Origin: Candidatus Nitrotoga sp. BS
GTDB taxonomy: Bacteria > Pseudomonadota > Gammaproteobacteria > Burkholderiales > Gallionellaceae
NCBI RefSeq assembly: GCF_927797785.1
Contig: NZ_CAKMLL010000050.1
Location: 1 to 51,133, forward strand
Length of the DNA: 51,133 bases
Direction: 5' to 3'
Shown: positions 7,139 through 18,071 of the stretch, piece by piece
Position numbering within the stretch: the stretch's first letter is position 1
How the letters are laid out: each line of letters begins with the position of its first letter
Notes under the pieces: generated by a model
Told to the model about the DNA's origin: nothing
The model's input: only the letters and a program-made list of their open reading frames with translations
Database searches by the model: none
Translations under genes and position numbers: made by a program

Positions 7139-8494
7139 CTACCCCACCTCTCGAACGGCTTGAGCGATGGTTTCCGCCCAGTGCCGCACTTTTTCGCCGT
7201 CCTCGCCTTCCACCATGACACGCAACAACGGTTCTGTTCCAGAAGGCCTCAGCAATACTCTGCCACAACCATCGAGCGCCGTTTCAGCAGCCATCACTAC
7301 TTCACGTATGCTGGCATGTGCAGAGCAATCAGCCCCTCTGGCAACACGTACGTTCAGCAGAATTTGTGGATACAGTGTCAAATCTGAAACAGCCTGAGCC
7401 AAGGTCTGCTGGTTAATACGAAGTGCATGCAATACTTGCAGGGCGGAAATAATGCCATCGCCTGTTGTATGCCGATCAAGACAAATGATGTGGCCAGAAT
7501 TTTCCCCACCCAGTTGCCAACCTTGTTGCAACATTGTTTCCATTACATGACGATCACCTACCTTGGCGCGCGTGAAGGGAACGTCCATACGTTGCATTGC
7601 ATGCTCGAAAGCCAGATTGGTCATGAGTGTCCCCACCACCCCGCCCTTAAGCGTGCCCTGCATATGACGATGTTTGGCAATAATGTAGAGAAGATGGTCG
7701 CCATCGTACAAACATCCATCCGCATCCACCATCACCAGTCGGTCGCCGTCACCGTCAAGGGCGATACCCATATCTGCATGATGATCTTTAACGGCTTGCT
7801 GCAAATTGGCCGGAGCAGTCGCGCCATAACCGTCATTGATGTTTATACCATCCGGTTGCACACCGATAGTTACAACGTCCGCGCCCAGCTCGTGGAAAAC
7901 ATGTCGGGCAATGTGATAGCAAGCACCGTGCGCGCAATCCACCACTAATTTCAGACCACGCAGATCTAAATCATAGGGAAAGCTACTCTTGCAGAACTCT
8001 ATATAACGGCCTGCAGCATCCTGTAAGCGTTTCGCTTTACCCAGCTTAGCCGAAGGCATAGTTTCTATTGATGTTTCCAGCTTTGCTTCGATGGCGTATT
8101 CCATTTCATCTGCCAGCTTGCTGCCTTGGCTGGAGAAAAACTTGATGCCATTATCTTCGAACAGATTATGCGAAGCAGAAATCACAATACCTGCCTGCAA
8201 ACGCAATGCCCGAGTTAGATAAGCCACTGCAGGCGTTGGCACCGGTCCTGCCAGATAAACATCTACCCCGGCAGCAATCAAACCCGCCTGCAAAGCCGAT
8301 TCAAGCAGGTATCCAGATATACGCGTGTCCTTGCCAATCAGTACTCCTGGATTTTCACCATGTGACAATTGCCAATCTGCAGAAGCAAGTACTTTGCCTG
8401 CGGAATAGCCCAAGTGCATTACAAGTTCCGGCGTAATAGGATATTCACCTACCCGTCCGCGTACACCATCCGTACCAAAAAATTTTTTGCTCAC
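7139..8494 (-). CDS. glmM: Phosphoglucosamine mutase
   Basis: GlmM converts glucosamine-6-phosphate to glucosamine-1-phosphate in the cytoplasm, on the route to UDP-GlcNAc for peptidoglycan and lipopolysaccharide. The 451-residue length is normal. The start has the family signature 'FFGTDGVRG' (5-13). The phosphoserine loop is 'ISASHN' (105-110), the Mg-binding loop 'DGDGDR' is at 247-252, and the C-terminal phosphate-binding loop is '[10 protein letters not shown]'. One difference from the usual is Leu instead of Pro after the ASHN motif. The start codon overlaps the end of folP by four bases (ATGA-type), implying coupled translation in the common folP-glmM order. Confidence 0.97.
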   Translation of the reverse strand: MSKKFFGTDGVRGRVGEYPITPELVMHLGYSAGKVLASADWQLSHGENPGVLIGKDTRISGYLLESALQAGLIAAGVDVYLAGPVPTPAVAYLTRALRLQAGIVISASHNLFEDNGIKFFSSQGSKLADEMEYAIEAKLETSIETMPSAKLGKAKRLQDAAGRYIEFCKSSFPYDLDLRGLKLVVDCAHGACYHIARHVFHELGADVVTIGVQPDGININDGYGATAPANLQQAVKDHHADMGIALDGDGDRLVMVDADGCLYDGDHLLYIIAKHRHMQGTLKGGVVGTLMTNLAFEHAMQRMDVPFTRAKVGDRHVMETMLQQGWQLGGENSGHIICLDRHTTGDGIISALQVLHALRINQQTLAQAVSDLTLYPQILLNVRVARGADCSAHASIREVVMAAETALDGCGRVLLRPSGTEPLLRVMVEGEDGEKVRHWAETIAQAVREVG

Positions 8495-9318
8495 AAGTCG
8501 ACTTCCTTCACCGCGTACAAAATTTTCAAAGCATCTACTGTAGCACGCACATCATGCACGCGCACCATGCATGCCCCTCGCATCACTGCCAGCAACGCTG
8601 CTGCAACGCTGGCGTGCACTCGGTGCTCCACGTCTTGCCCAGTAATTGTTCCCAGCATGGATTTACGTGAAATACCGGCTAGTAGAGGCACCCCCAAAAC
8701 AGAAAACTCATCCAGACGCCTTAACAGGGCGAGATTATGCGCCAAGGTTTTGTCAAAACCAAAACCCGGATCAACCATGATACGTTCCCTAGCGATACCT
8801 GCCTTTTGCACGGATACTATACGTGAACGTAAGAATTGAAGCACCTCTGCCACTACATCCTGATAGTGCGACTGCTGAATAGTCTGGGGGAGGCCTTGCT
8901 TATGCATTAGACACACCGCTGCATCGCTTGCAGCCACGGCGGCCAGCGAACTCGGTTGCTGCAACGCGTGGATATCATTAATCATGCTTACTCCTGCCAC
9001 CAATGCCGAGCGCATCACTTCTGGTTTATAGGTATCCACCGAAAGGGGAACCAAGGCACCCTGCAAACCTTCAATCACCGGCATAATACGATCCAACTCT
9101 TCCTGCACGCTGATCGGTTGCGCACCAGGACGCGAGGATTCGCCGCCTATATCGAGAATATCAGCGCCTTCTTGAATCAGTTGATGTGCATGAACCAGCG
9201 CTGCATCGCGTTGCGAATGATGGCCGCCATCATAGAATGAGTCGGGGGTGACATTGACAATACCCATTACCAAAGTGCGGGATAGATCAAGCTTGAATAA
9301 GCCGCAGTGGAGAAGCAT
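8491..9318 (-). CDS. folP: Dihydropteroate synthase
   Basis: FolP condenses para-aminobenzoate with dihydropterin pyrophosphate in folate synthesis. The 275-residue protein shows both PROSITE-type signatures: '[15 protein letters not shown]' near the N-terminus and '[11 protein letters not shown]' at about 57-67. It also has 'DPGFGFDKT' and 'GISRKSMLG', which line the pterin and sulfonamide/pABA sites. A terminator-like hairpin separates it from ftsH, so folP-glmM may also have its own promoter in the 98-base gap. Confidence 0.97.
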   Translation of the reverse strand: MLLHCGLFKLDLSRTLVMGIVNVTPDSFYDGGHHSQRDAALVHAHQLIQEGADILDIGGESSRPGAQPISVQEELDRIMPVIEGLQGALVPLSVDTYKPEVMRSALVAGVSMINDIHALQQPSSLAAVAASDAAVCLMHKQGLPQTIQQSHYQDVVAEVLQFLRSRIVSVQKAGIARERIMVDPGFGFDKTLAHNLALLRRLDEFSVLGVPLLAGISRKSMLGTITGQDVEHRVHASVAAALLAVMRGACMVRVHDVRATVDALKILYAVKEVDL

Positions 9319-9335
9319 ATGTCAGGTGAAGAGAA

Positions 9336-9394
9336 AATAAAAAAGGGAAGTGGAAACATAAAGATGCGCGAAAACATGCACCCCACTCTTCCCC
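9336..9394 (-). terminator. Probable Rho-independent terminator downstream of ftsH
   Basis: On the minus strand GGGGAAGAGTGG pairs with CCACTTCCC (with a two-base bulge) around a loop that contains a smaller GC hairpin, and TTTTTTATTTT follows directly. It starts 23 bases after the ftsH stop codon and would separate ftsH from folP-glmM. Confidence 0.55.
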
Positions 9395-9416
9395 TTAAAC
9401 TATACTATTCAGCTAC

Positions 9417-11321
9417 TCAAGCTTCTGGCGCTGGCTGAGCGGATGGAGCTTCCGATGCCGTTGGCGCCGCATCCTTAGGCGGCTGCGTATCTTTACTTGA
9501 CTGGACGACCTTGGGCGGGCGTGGCGGTTTGCCAGCCATAATATCGTCGAGCTGGTCAGAATCCAAAGTTTCAAACTCCAGCAATGCTAGCGCCATCGCT
9601 TCGACTTTGTCCCTATTAGCTTCAATCAGTCCCCGAGCCAATGCGTACTGCTGGTCAATAATTCGACGAATTTCTTCATCCACTTTCTGCATGGTCGCTT
9701 CTGAAACATTTTTATGGGTAGTCACGGATCGGCCTAGAAATACCTCGCCATCATTTTCGCCGTATACCATGGTTCCCAAAGCTTCCGACATACCCCATTG
9801 AGTTACCATGCGACGCGCCATTTCAGTGGCACGCTCAAAGTCATTGGAAGCTCCGGTAGTCATTTGATGCATGAAAATTTCTTCCGCAATACGACCACCA
9901 AACAATACCGCAAGCGTATCAAGTATGCGATTCTTGTCCATGCTATAACGGTCTTCTGCTGGCAATTGCATGGTCAACCCCAGTGCACGTCCGCGCGGAA
10001 TGATGGTGACCTTGTGAACCGGATCAGTTTTGGGTAGCAACTTGGCCACAACAGCATGGCCAGACTCATGATAAGCAGTGTTACGACGCTCCTCCTCAGG
10101 CATAACGACTGAGCGTCGTTCCGCACCCATCATGATCTTATCTTTGGCTGCCTCAAAATCGTCCATCTCTACGAATCGCTTGCTACTCCGTGCGGCAAAA
10201 AGTGCCGCCTCGTTTACCAAGTTCGCCAAGTCAGCTCCAGACATGCCGGGTGTACCACGCGCCAAAATATCGGCTTTCACATCAGGCGCAACAGGCACTT
10301 TACGCATATGCACCGTCAGAATCTGTTCGCGGCCACGAATATCCGGCAACGGTACTACTACTTGGCGATCAAAACGGCCCGGACGCAACAGTGCTGCGTC
10401 AAGCACATCGGGACGATTGGTCGCAGCGATTACAATCACGCCGCTAGCTCCTTCAAAACCATCCATTTCTACTAGCAACGCATTCAGAGTTTGTTCGCGC
10501 TCATCATTGCCGCCGCCCAAGCCCGCGCCGCGCTGGCGACCGACTGCGTCAATTTCATCAATGAACACAATACACGGCGCCTGTTTTTTTGCCTGCTCGA
10601 ACATGTCACGCACACGCGCCGCGCCCACACCGACAAACATTTCTACAAAATCAGAACCTGAAATTGAGAAAAATGGCACCTTAGCCTCGCCTGCAATGGC
10701 CTTTGCCAGCAGTGTTTTACCGGTACCGGGGCTACCTAGCAACAGCACCCCGCGCGGAATGCGACCACCCAAATTTTGAAATTTGGTTGGGTCGCGCAAG
10801 AAATCTACAATCTCGGATACTTCTTCCTTGGCCTCATCGCAGCCTGCCACATCGGAAAAGGTAACACGTTCTTTAGTCTCGTCCAGCATCCGCGCCTTGC
10901 TCTTGCCAAAAGAAAAAAGCCCGCCTCCTTTGCCACCTCCTTGCATTTGGCGCATGAAAAAAACCCACACGCCAATGAGTAGCAGCATTGGGAACCACGA
11001 AACAAAAATGCTCATCAGAAAAGATTGCTCTTCTTCCGGCTTAGCCTCAATCGCAACACCATTTTTGATCAAGTCGGATACCAACCACAAATCTTGCGGC
11101 GCATAGCTGACAATACGCTTACCATCACTAGTAACAGCCTTCAGCATACGTCCTTCGATAATGACCTTAGAGATACTTCCCAGCCTGACTTCTTCCAGAA
11201 AGCGCGAGTAATCCATCTGCGTCTGCGAGGTCTGCTGGCGCGTGTTGAATTGATTGAATACGGTCATCAGCACCAACGCCACGACCATCCAAATTCCAAT
11301 GCTTTTAAACAAGTTGTTCAA
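9417..11321 (-). CDS. ftsH: ATP-dependent membrane zinc metalloprotease FtsH
   Basis: FtsH is a hexameric inner-membrane AAA+ protease that degrades membrane and short-lived cytosolic proteins. The 634-residue protein has two transmembrane segments (about 8-23 and 103-123) flanking a periplasmic loop. The AAA domain has Walker A 'GSPGTGKT' (196-203), Walker B 'IVFIDEID' (251-258) and the second region of homology 'LLRPGRFDR'. The M41 protease zinc site 'HESGH' is at 418-422. The C-terminal tail is rich in Pro and Ala and low in complexity, as is common in betaproteobacteria. The upstream neighbour rlmE in the same direction is the usual arrangement, with a 198-base gap here that can hold a promoter. 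Confidence 0.98.
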   Translation of the reverse strand: MNNLFKSIGIWMVVALVLMTVFNQFNTRQQTSQTQMDYSRFLEEVRLGSISKVIIEGRMLKAVTSDGKRIVSYAPQDLWLVSDLIKNGVAIEAKPEEEQSFLMSIFVSWFPMLLLIGVWVFFMRQMQGGGKGGGLFSFGKSKARMLDETKERVTFSDVAGCDEAKEEVSEIVDFLRDPTKFQNLGGRIPRGVLLLGSPGTGKTLLAKAIAGEAKVPFFSISGSDFVEMFVGVGAARVRDMFEQAKKQAPCIVFIDEIDAVGRQRGAGLGGGNDEREQTLNALLVEMDGFEGASGVIVIAATNRPDVLDAALLRPGRFDRQVVVPLPDIRGREQILTVHMRKVPVAPDVKADILARGTPGMSGADLANLVNEAALFAARSSKRFVEMDDFEAAKDKIMMGAERRSVVMPEEERRNTAYHESGHAVVAKLLPKTDPVHKVTIIPRGRALGLTMQLPAEDRYSMDKNRILDTLAVLFGGRIAEEIFMHQMTTGASNDFERATEMARRMVTQWGMSEALGTMVYGENDGEVFLGRSVTTHKNVSEATMQKVDEEIRRIIDQQYALARGLIEANRDKVEAMALALLEFETLDSDQLDDIMAGKPPRPPKVVQSSKDTQPPKDAAPTASEAPSAQPAPEA

Positions 11322-11519
11322 AGTTACTCCTTAAACCAGCGCACAATTGCTACCATGCGTCCATTAGACTACGTCTGACCCGATTACTCAAGGGCATCAC
11401 TATATACCCATCAATATTGCAATACTGCGTTAATCTATAGGTTCTACCGCTTACATGTTCAAAGCATACTGCGTATTAAGCTTATTTCGCATTTAATATC
11501 AACTCAGAAATTTAAACAT

Positions 11520-12149
11520 TTAAAATGTGTTCTCAAGCTTTGAGGTTCCCAAGAGATATAGTTCATTACTTCTGTCGCGCGAAGAATCCGGCTTGCGCGT
11601 CACTACACGATCAAAGTAACTGCGCATCAGCTTAATATAATCCTCAAAACCTACGCCTTGAAACACTTTCACCAGAAATGCGCCGCTTGGTTGCAAATGG
11701 AATAATGAAAAATCCAGCGCTAGTTCTGCCAAATGCATGGCACGCGCCTGATCGGTCATGTTGACGCCACTAATATTGGGGGACATATCTGAAATTACAA
11801 GTCCAATTTTTTTGCCACCTAACTTACCCTCTATTTGCCCCATCACACTCTCTTCGCGGAAATCACCTTGAATAAACTCCACGCCATGTATCGGATGCAA
11901 TGGTAAAAGATCGACTGCAATTACTTTGCCACCCTCGCCCACCTTGCTGGCAGCGACTTGCGACCAACCGCCTGGGGTCGCACCCAAGTCAACAACCACC
12001 ATACCACGTTTGAGTAAGTGGTCACGCTCATCAATTTCCAATAATTTGTATGCCGCACGCGAGCGATAACCTTCTTTCTGCGCACGCTGCACATATGAAT
12101 CATTCACATGTTCATTCATCCACTGTTTGCTACTTTTGGATCGTTTCAT
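11520..12149 (-). CDS. rlmE: 23S rRNA (uridine-2'-O)-methyltransferase RlmE
   Basis: RlmE (also FtsJ/RrmJ) methylates the ribose of a uridine in the A-loop of 23S rRNA during late large-subunit assembly. The 209-residue protein has the SAM-binding motif I '[15 protein letters not shown]' (52-66). The catalytic K-D-K-E residues are recognisable in 'AAYKLLEID', 'VISDMSPN', 'FLVKVFQG' and 'RSNELYLLG'. It is divergent from yhbY with only 36 bases between start codons, so the two promoters must overlap the coding starts. Confidence 0.96.
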   Translation of the reverse strand: MKRSKSSKQWMNEHVNDSYVQRAQKEGYRSRAAYKLLEIDERDHLLKRGMVVVDLGATPGGWSQVAASKVGEGGKVIAVDLLPLHPIHGVEFIQGDFREESVMGQIEGKLGGKKIGLVISDMSPNISGVNMTDQARAMHLAELALDFSLFHLQPSGAFLVKVFQGVGFEDYIKLMRSYFDRVVTRKPDSSRDRSNELYLLGTSKLENTF

Positions 12150-12185
12150 CGTTTAAAATGCCAGCCTTATCAGGAGCCAATAAAA

Positions 12186-12527
12186 TTGCTAACACTATCT
12201 GTATTACAACGTCAGAACCTCAAAGCACGCGCCCATCCGCTCAAACCCACCGTTATGATTGGATCAGCGGGGCTGACTCCCACTGTACTGGGAGAAATTT
12301 CTTGCGCACTGAAGAGCCATGAATTAATAAAAGTCAGGGTTATGAATGAGGATCGAGGAGCTCGCGCGGTTATCTTGGAAGAAATTTGCACGCAATTAAG
12401 CGCTGTAGCGGTGCAGCATATTGGCAAAATCCTGGTGGTATACCAACCACAAGAAGATGTGCCCAAGAATAAACCTGCAAAGCACAAAGGTAAACTGCTC
12501 AGCAAAAAACAATTGGGGAGCCGCTAA
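12186..12527 (+). CDS. yhbY: YhbY-type ribosome-assembly RNA-binding protein (CRM domain)
   Basis: The product binds pre-50S ribosomal particles through a CRM fold. I place the start at TTG 12186 because AGGAG lies nine bases upstream (12172-12176) and the N-terminus 'LLTLSVLQRQNLKARAHPLK' then matches the family. A longer in-frame start at 12108 would overlap rlmE. The resulting 113 residues include 'VMIGSAGLTPTVLGEI' (the GxxG-type RNA-binding loop region) and 'SHELIKVRV'. The tail is lysine-rich. It is divergent to rlmE and convergent with greA, a standard proteobacterial arrangement. Confidence 0.88.
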   Translation: MLTLSVLQRQNLKARAHPLKPTVMIGSAGLTPTVLGEISCALKSHELIKVRVMNEDRGARAVILEEICTQLSAVAVQHIGKILVVYQPQEDVPKNKPAKHKGKLLSKKQLGSR

Positions 12528-12628
12528 ACCTCCCACGATGTGGCCATATGCCCCCCTGGAAGCAGCGAGGTTGCCGCAAGCGAGGAAGGGGCTCACCTTC
12601 TTGGGCTACCAACGGTAGCTGAGAAGAC

Positions 12629-13105
12629 TTAAATGTATTGCACATTCACGATCTCATATTCGCGAACTCCGCCTGGAGCTTGAACTTCAGCAACATCTCC
12701 GCTGTACTTGCCTATCAGTGCACGCGCAATCGGAGAGCTGATGGAAATCTTGCATTGTCTGATGTCAGCTTCGTCATCTCCAACAATCTGGTAACTCACT
12801 ACATCGCCGCTTGCGAGATCCTCCAGCTTCACGGTCGCGCCAAACACACAACGACCATCCGCGTTAAGGGTCTTTGGATCTATAACTTGAGCATTACCCA
12901 GCTTGCTACCCAACTCTATGATGCGCCCCTCAACAAAACTTTGACGCTCTTTAGCCGCTTCATATTCAGCATTTTCCGACAGGTCACCTTGTGCGCGCGC
13001 TTCGGAAATGGCATTTATAACCCACGGGCGATCCACAGCTTTTAAGTGATGTAGTTCGTTACGCAATAGCTCAGCACCTACCACTGTTAATGGAATCTTG
13101 CTCAT
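12629..13105 (-). CDS. greA: Transcription elongation factor GreA
   Basis: GreA rescues backtracked RNA polymerase by stimulating transcript cleavage. The 158-residue length is typical. The N-terminal coiled coil is visible with 'RPWVINAISEARAQGDLSEN' and 'AEYEAAKERQ', which places the acidic tip residues. The C-terminal FKBP-like domain contains 'ISISSPIARALIGK'. An AAGGA ribosome site precedes the ATG. It follows carB by 21 bases in the same direction, as is common in betaproteobacteria, so carA-carB-greA is probably one transcript. Confidence 0.97.
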   Translation of the reverse strand: MSKIPLTVVGAELLRNELHHLKAVDRPWVINAISEARAQGDLSENAEYEAAKERQSFVEGRIIELGSKLGNAQVIDPKTLNADGRCVFGATVKLEDLASGDVVSYQIVGDDEADIRQCKISISSPIARALIGKYSGDVAEVQAPGGVREYEIVNVQYI

Positions 13106-13126
13106 ACTGGTTTTCCTTCTACGTTT

Positions 13127-16100
13127 TTAATGAGTCAGACGCTGATGCTGCGTCTGCAAGTCATACACATTTAATTCAGCGATGTGCTGCATGCCTAGAC
13201 AAGCTGCACGTGCACCAGCCAACGTGGTGTAATAAGTCACACGTCCCTGCAATGCGGCATGGCGGATTGAATATGAATCTTGCATCGCACTGCGCTTACT
13301 GTCCACGGTGTTAACAATCAAGTTAATCTCGCCGTTTTTGATCATATCCACGATGTGCGGACGACCTTCTGCCACTTTGTTCACCACAGTCACCGCAACA
13401 TCTGCGGCCACTAATGTTTCAGCAGTACCACGCGTAGCTAACACGGTAAAACCCATATCGCGCAGGCTTTTGGCAATTTCCACAGCCCCCAACTTATCTG
13501 CACCTCGCACACTGATAAACACCTTGCCGGCAGACGATAGTTTGACTCCTGCCGCCAATTGTGATTTAACAAAGGCTTCGGCAAAGGTATCACCCACACC
13601 CATCACCTCCCCTGTGGATTTCATTTCTGGGCCAAGAATGATATCCACACCCGGGAATTTAATAAATGGGAACACCGCTTCCTTGACTGAATAATACGAC
13701 GGAATAACTTCCTTAGTCACGCCCTGCTGCGCTAAAGTTATACCAACCATGCAACGTGCAGCCACCTTGGCCAACGGAATTCCGGTAGCTTTTGACACGA
13801 AGGGTACTGTGCGTGAGGCACGCGGATTTACTTCGAGTACAAATACAGATTCACCCTGAATGGCATACTGTACATTCATCAGGCCGACTACATTCAGTGC
13901 TCTAGCCATTGCCTTGGTCTGGCGGCGCAACTCCTCCTGAAGCTTTGACGGCAAACTAAAAGGTGGCAAGGAACAAGCTGAGTCGCCAGAATGTACACCA
14001 GCCTCTTCGATGTGTTCCATGATACCGCCGACCAGCACGTCTGTGCCGTCACTTACCGCATCTACATCGACCTCGATCGCGTCATTAAGAAAACGGTCAA
14101 GCAAAATCGGCATTCGTTCTGGAAAAATATAAGCGCTCTCTATTGCCTCGCGCATATAACGTTCCAAATCAGGCTGAGTATGAACAATTTCCATGGCACG
14201 CCCACCCAACACGTTGCTGGGTCGCATTACCAGCGGGTAGCCAATTGCTTGGGCTGCCAGCACCGCCTGTTCCGGGGAGCTGACCGTGCGATTGGGCGGT
14301 TGTTTTAAATCTAATTGCTGCAACATCAGGCGGAACCGCTCACGGTCTTCCGCACAGTCGATCATGTCCGGCGTGGTGCCTATGATAGGCACACCGTTTT
14401 TCTCTAATCCACGCGCCAGTTTCAACGGCGTCTGCCCCCCAAACTGCACAATCACGCCGATCGGTTTTTCCACAGCCACAATTTCCAGCACATCTTCTAA
14501 CGTCAGCGGCTCGAAATACAGACGGTCGGACGTATCATAATCAGTAGACACTGTCTCTGGATTACAATTGACCATAATGGTCTCATACCCATCATCACGC
14601 AACGCCAGTGCAGCATGCACACAGCAATAATCAAATTCGATCCCTTGACCAATTCGATTAGGCCCACCACCCAGCACGATAATTTTTTTTCTGGTCGTAG
14701 ATTGTGCCTCACATTCCTCTTCATAAGTAGAGTACATGTAAGCAGTATCGGTGGCGAATTCGGCGGCACATGTGTCCACCCGCTTGAACACTGGGTGAAT
14801 ACCCAGTGCATGACGGCACGCGCGCACGGCAGCGGCATCACTCCCCAGCAACCTGGCCAAGCGACTATCCGAAAAACCTTTGCGCTTTAATCCTCGCATT
14901 TCTGACATACCCAAGCACTGCAGCGTACGGCCTGACAGCGCAACTTCGTGCTTGATCAAGTCTTCGATCTGCGTCAAGAACCAAGGGTCAATTTTGCTCA
15001 GATTGAACACATCTTCCAGCGTCATGCCTATGCGAAAAGCATCTCCTACATACCAGATACGATCTGGCCCCGGCGTGCCCAATTCAGCGGCAATTAATTC
15101 TTGATCGCTTGTTTTTCCATCTAACCCATCGACACCCACTTCCAGTCCGCGTAGCGCCTTTTGAAACGATTCCTGGAAAGTGCGACCGATTGCCATCACC
15201 TCGCCCACAGATTTCATCTGTGTAGTTAAACGGTCATTGGCCTGCGTGAATTTCTCAAAAGCGAAACGCGGAATTTTAGTCACTACGTAATCAATTGTCG
15301 GCTCAAATGAAGCCGGAGTTGCCCCACCCGTAATGTCGTTCTTTAACTCGTCCAGCGTATACCCTACCGCCAGTTTCGCCGCCACTTTGGCAATTGGAAA
15401 GCCGGTAGCCTTGGATGCAAGCGCCGAAGAGCGCGATACACGCGGATTCATCTCTATTACCACCATATGCCCATTTTCGGGGTTAATGGCGAACTGCACG
15501 TTAGAACCACCCGTATCCACGCCAATTTCGCGTAGCACGGCTATACTTGCGTTGCGCATGATCTGATATTCCTTGTCAGTCAGCGTCTGCGCAGGTGCCA
15601 CAGTGATGGAGTCACCAGTGTGCACACCCATCGGGTCTAAATTTTCAATCGAGCAAATGATTATGCAGTTGTCAGCACGGTCACGCACCACTTCCATTTC
15701 AAACTCTTTCCAGCCAAGCAGTGACTCTTCAATCAACAACTCCTTAGTGGGGCTAGCCTCCAAACCGCGTTCACAAATTTCAACGAACTCTTCACGATTA
15801 TAAGCAATGCCGCCGCCCGAGCCACCCATGGTGAAGGATGGTCGAATAACGGTAGGGAAGCCCATCACCTGCTGCACCTGCAATGCCTCTTCCATGCTAT
15901 GCGCAATCGCTGAGCGGGCTGATCCCAAACCAATACGCGTCATCGCCTGCTTAAATTTTTCGCGATCTTCCGCCATATCGATAGCTTCGCGCGAGGCGCC
16001 TATCATTTCTACGCCATATTTTTCCAGCACACCGTGTTTAGCCAAATCTAGCGCGCAATTCAATGCGGTCTGCCCACCCATGGTAGGCAGAATCGCGTCC

Positions 16101-16348
16101 GGCCTTTCCTTGATAATGATTTTTTCCACTATCCGCCAAGTGATCGGCTCAATATAGGTAGCATCCGCCATGTTTGGATCGGTCATGATGGTGGCAGGAT
16201 TCGAGTTCACCAGAATCACGCGATAACCTTCTTCGCGCAGCGCCTTACATGCCTGTACGCCGGAATAATCAAATTCACATGCCTGTCCAATGATAATGGG
16301 ACCCGCTCCGATGATCAGGATAGATTTTATGTCAGTACGTTTGGGCAT
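13127..16348 (-). CDS. carB: Carbamoyl-phosphate synthase large subunit
   Basis: CarB makes carbamoyl phosphate from bicarbonate, ATP and ammonia channelled from CarA, feeding arginine and pyrimidine synthesis. The 1073-residue length is standard. Two homologous ATP-grasp halves are visible, each with its dinucleotide-like start ('[20 protein letters not shown]' near the N-terminus and '[18 protein letters not shown]' in the second half) and its '[16 protein letters not shown]'/'[16 protein letters not shown]' active-site segment. The C-terminal allosteric MGS domain has '[10 protein letters not shown]' and '[10 protein letters not shown]'. It starts one base after the carA stop codon, which implies coupled translation and equal subunit amounts. 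Confidence 0.98.
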   Translation of the reverse strand: MPKRTDIKSILIIGAGPIIIGQACEFDYSGVQACKALREEGYRVILVNSNPATIMTDPNMADATYIEPITWRIVEKIIIKERPDAILPTMGGQTALNCALDLAKHGVLEKYGVEMIGASREAIDMAEDREKFKQAMTRIGLGSARSAIAHSMEEALQVQQVMGFPTVIRPSFTMGGSGGGIAYNREEFVEICERGLEASPTKELLIEESLLGWKEFEMEVVRDRADNCIIICSIENLDPMGVHTGDSITVAPAQTLTDKEYQIMRNASIAVLREIGVDTGGSNVQFAINPENGHMVVIEMNPRVSRSSALASKATGFPIAKVAAKLAVGYTLDELKNDITGGATPASFEPTIDYVVTKIPRFAFEKFTQANDRLTTQMKSVGEVMAIGRTFQESFQKALRGLEVGVDGLDGKTSDQELIAAELGTPGPDRIWYVGDAFRIGMTLEDVFNLSKIDPWFLTQIEDLIKHEVALSGRTLQCLGMSEMRGLKRKGFSDSRLARLLGSDAAAVRACRHALGIHPVFKRVDTCAAEFATDTAYMYSTYEEECEAQSTTRKKIIVLGGGPNRIGQGIEFDYCCVHAALALRDDGYETIMVNCNPETVSTDYDTSDRLYFEPLTLEDVLEIVAVEKPIGVIVQFGGQTPLKLARGLEKNGVPIIGTTPDMIDCAEDRERFRLMLQQLDLKQPPNRTVSSPEQAVLAAQAIGYPLVMRPSNVLGGRAMEIVHTQPDLERYMREAIESAYIFPERMPILLDRFLNDAIEVDVDAVSDGTDVLVGGIMEHIEEAGVHSGDSACSLPPFSLPSKLQEELRRQTKAMARALNVVGLMNVQYAIQGESVFVLEVNPRASRTVPFVSKATGIPLAKVAARCMVGITLAQQGVTKEVIPSYYSVKEAVFPFIKFPGVDIILGPEMKSTGEVMGVGDTFAEAFVKSQLAAGVKLSSAGKVFISVRGADKLGAVEIAKSLRDMGFTVLATRGTAETLVAADVAVTVVNKVAEGRPHIVDMIKNGEINLIVNTVDSKRSAMQDSYSIRHAALQGRVTYYTTLAGARAACLGMQHIAELNVYDLQTQHQRLTH

Positions 16349-16349
16349 A

Positions 16350-17477
16350 TCAGGAACTCTTGCGCATCAGCGCTAAAAAGCGATCAAACAAATAATCCAC
16401 ATCATGTGGGCCGGGGCTTGCTTCGGGATGACCCTGAAAACCAAACGCAGGCTTATCGATCAACTCGAAGCCCTGCAGCGTGCCATCGAACAGAGAAACA
16501 TGTGTCACTCGCGCATTCGCCGGCAGGGTCGCCGCGTCCACCGCAAATCCGTGGTTCTGACTTGTAATCATCACACGTTTACTCTGTATATCCTGAACAG
16601 GATGGTTTGCGCCTCGATGACCAAGCTTCATTTTCACAGTCTGAGCTCCCACTGCCAAGCCAAGAATCTGATGTCCCAGGCAAATACCGAACAACGGCAT
16701 ACCCACGCGTAAAAATTGCTGCGTTGCAGCGATAGCATAATCGCATGGTTCAGGATCACCAGGCCCATTTGGCAATAACACACCATCCGGCTTAAGTGCT
16801 AAGACATCTTCGGCGCTGGTCTTAGCAGGTACAACGGTAATCTGGCAGCCGCGTTCGGCCAGTTTGCGCAGAATATTGTGTTTAGTGCCAAAGTCATATG
16901 CCACCACATGACACTCAGATTGCACATTACTGCTGTATCCGTCCTTCAAATTCCACTCTCGCTGCGTCCAATCGTAATTTTTTTCACAAGAGACATGCTG
17001 CGCCAAATCCATCCCGGCTAGTCCCACAAAGTCACGCGCCGCTTGCCGCGCCGCCTCCACGTCCATATCGGTAGAAATGCAGCCATTCTGAGCACCCTTT
17101 CTGCGCAAAATGCGCGTTAGCTTACGGGTGTCAATGTCAGAAATCGCCACTATTTTATTGGCTTTGAGGTAATCGGAAAGTGATTGCGTGCTGCGCCAGT
17201 TGCTCACCGTCAAGGACAAATCACGGATCACCAGTCCACTGGCAAACACCTGGCGCGATTCCTCGTCCTCAACATTTACACCCACATTACCAACATGGGG
17301 ATAAGTCAGGGTAACAATTTGTTTACAGTAAGAAGGGTCCGTAAGAATTTCCTGGTAGCCGGTCATCGAGGTATTGAAAACCACCTCGCCCACGCACATG
17401 CCAGAAATGCCAATGGCAGTACCACGAAACACCGTTCCATCGGCAAGCACAAGAATGGCAGGGTTCGTTTGCGACAC
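16350..17477 (-). CDS. carA: Carbamoyl-phosphate synthase small subunit (glutaminase)
   Basis: CarA hydrolyses glutamine and passes ammonia to CarB. I choose the GTG at 17477 because GGAG sits eight bases upstream and the N-terminus '[18 protein letters not shown]' matches the family. An in-frame ATG at 17513 has no ribosome site and would add 12 residues. The 375-residue product has the small-subunit N-domain ('[20 protein letters not shown]') and a class I amidotransferase domain with the Cys nucleophile in '[14 protein letters not shown]'. The His/Glu pair lies in '[11 protein letters not shown]'. The long upstream region could carry regulation, but no PurR or ArgR box is evident to me. 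Confidence 0.96.
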   Translation of the reverse strand: MSQTNPAILVLADGTVFRGTAIGISGMCVGEVVFNTSMTGYQEILTDPSYCKQIVTLTYPHVGNVGVNVEDEESRQVFASGLVIRDLSLTVSNWRSTQSLSDYLKANKIVAISDIDTRKLTRILRRKGAQNGCISTDMDVEAARQAARDFVGLAGMDLAQHVSCEKNYDWTQREWNLKDGYSSNVQSECHVVAYDFGTKHNILRKLAERGCQITVVPAKTSAEDVLALKPDGVLLPNGPGDPEPCDYAIAATQQFLRVGMPLFGICLGHQILGLAVGAQTVKMKLGHRGANHPVQDIQSKRVMITSQNHGFAVDAATLPANARVTHVSLFDGTLQGFELIDKPAFGFQGHPEASPGPHDVDYLFDRFLALMRKSS

Positions 17478-17711
17478 CAGATATTCTCCAAGGCTAGCTA
17501 CTAGCCTGAACATTGCATAAATTTACGTGATGATCACGCAAGATTTTGCGATCTGGGAAATACTTTCCATCCCAGCGAACCTTACTTGTTTGATTAGCCA
17601 GCCTTGTGAACGAACGGAGCCATACACCCGAAAGAACAAAACCTTGCTTGACAACCAAAAGACCACGCGCTAATTTATGAAACATTCCAGCTAACAGCTT
17701 GAATGACATAA

Positions 17712-17742
17712 AGAAGCGGGACGAACCGATCGTTCATCCCGC
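17712..17742 (-). terminator. Rho-independent terminator on the minus strand
   Basis: On the minus strand GCGGGATGAAC and GTTCGTCCCGC pair completely (one G-U pair) around a five-base loop, followed by TTCTTT. On the plus strand the same position is a C-A mismatch with no T-run, so the active direction is leftward. The nearest gene ending upstream is the DUF4202 gene, 330 bases away. Confidence 0.6.
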
Positions 17743-17985
17743 CATTGCTATCCAGCAATTATACCTGAGAGCGGAGGGGGTATCAAATGCAAAAACTGTG
17801 TTCGTAAATCATGTTGGTAGCCCATCTGGTGAGCTACTCTGGTGTGTATATTTTGTGTCACGGCGTATATGCACTAGTTCACTAGTTCATGCAGAAGGCA
17901 GAATGAGGAGGCCGGAATTGAAACGAACCACTGCCGCGTTGCGGCAACTGGCGCCAGATCATCGTAATAGTGTAGCAGTTGAATT

Positions 17986-18019
17986 GGTCGCGCTGGATGC
18001 GCAGCTAGCCAGCGCGACC
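17986..18019. repeat. Strong 11-bp GC-rich hairpin
   Basis: GGTCGCGCTGG and CCAGCGCGACC are perfect inverted copies around a 12-base loop. There is no flanking T-run in either direction. It lies 53 bases downstream of the DUF4202 stop codon and may protect an mRNA 3' end or form part of a small RNA. Confidence 0.5.
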
Positions 18020-18071
18020 TCTCGCACAAACAGGTGCACGGTACTGGAGCTGACTATGGCGATCGGTGAAA

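Larger units (their letters stand above)
17514..18071. other. Structured intergenic region between the DUF4202 gene and carA
   Basis: This 558-base stretch contains an 11-bp perfect hairpin (17986-18019), a further hairpin around 17815-17837 (GTAGC/GCTAC), and a minus-strand terminator (17712-17742). An open frame on the plus strand (17699-18109) has no family resemblance and spans all these structures, so I do not call it. The carA promoter should lie in the left part. The arrangement suggests a long 3' UTR or a small RNA on the minus strand. Confidence 0.45.

Noticed and set aside
7008-7268. Minus-strand frame overlapping the end of glmM
   Set aside because: It lies in another frame of glmM and has no recognisable product.
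17741-17830. CTCTCAGGTA-like sequence on the minus strand, reminiscent of a glycine riboswitch element
   Set aside because: The rest of the aptamer consensus could not be found, and no glycine-metabolism gene follows in that direction.
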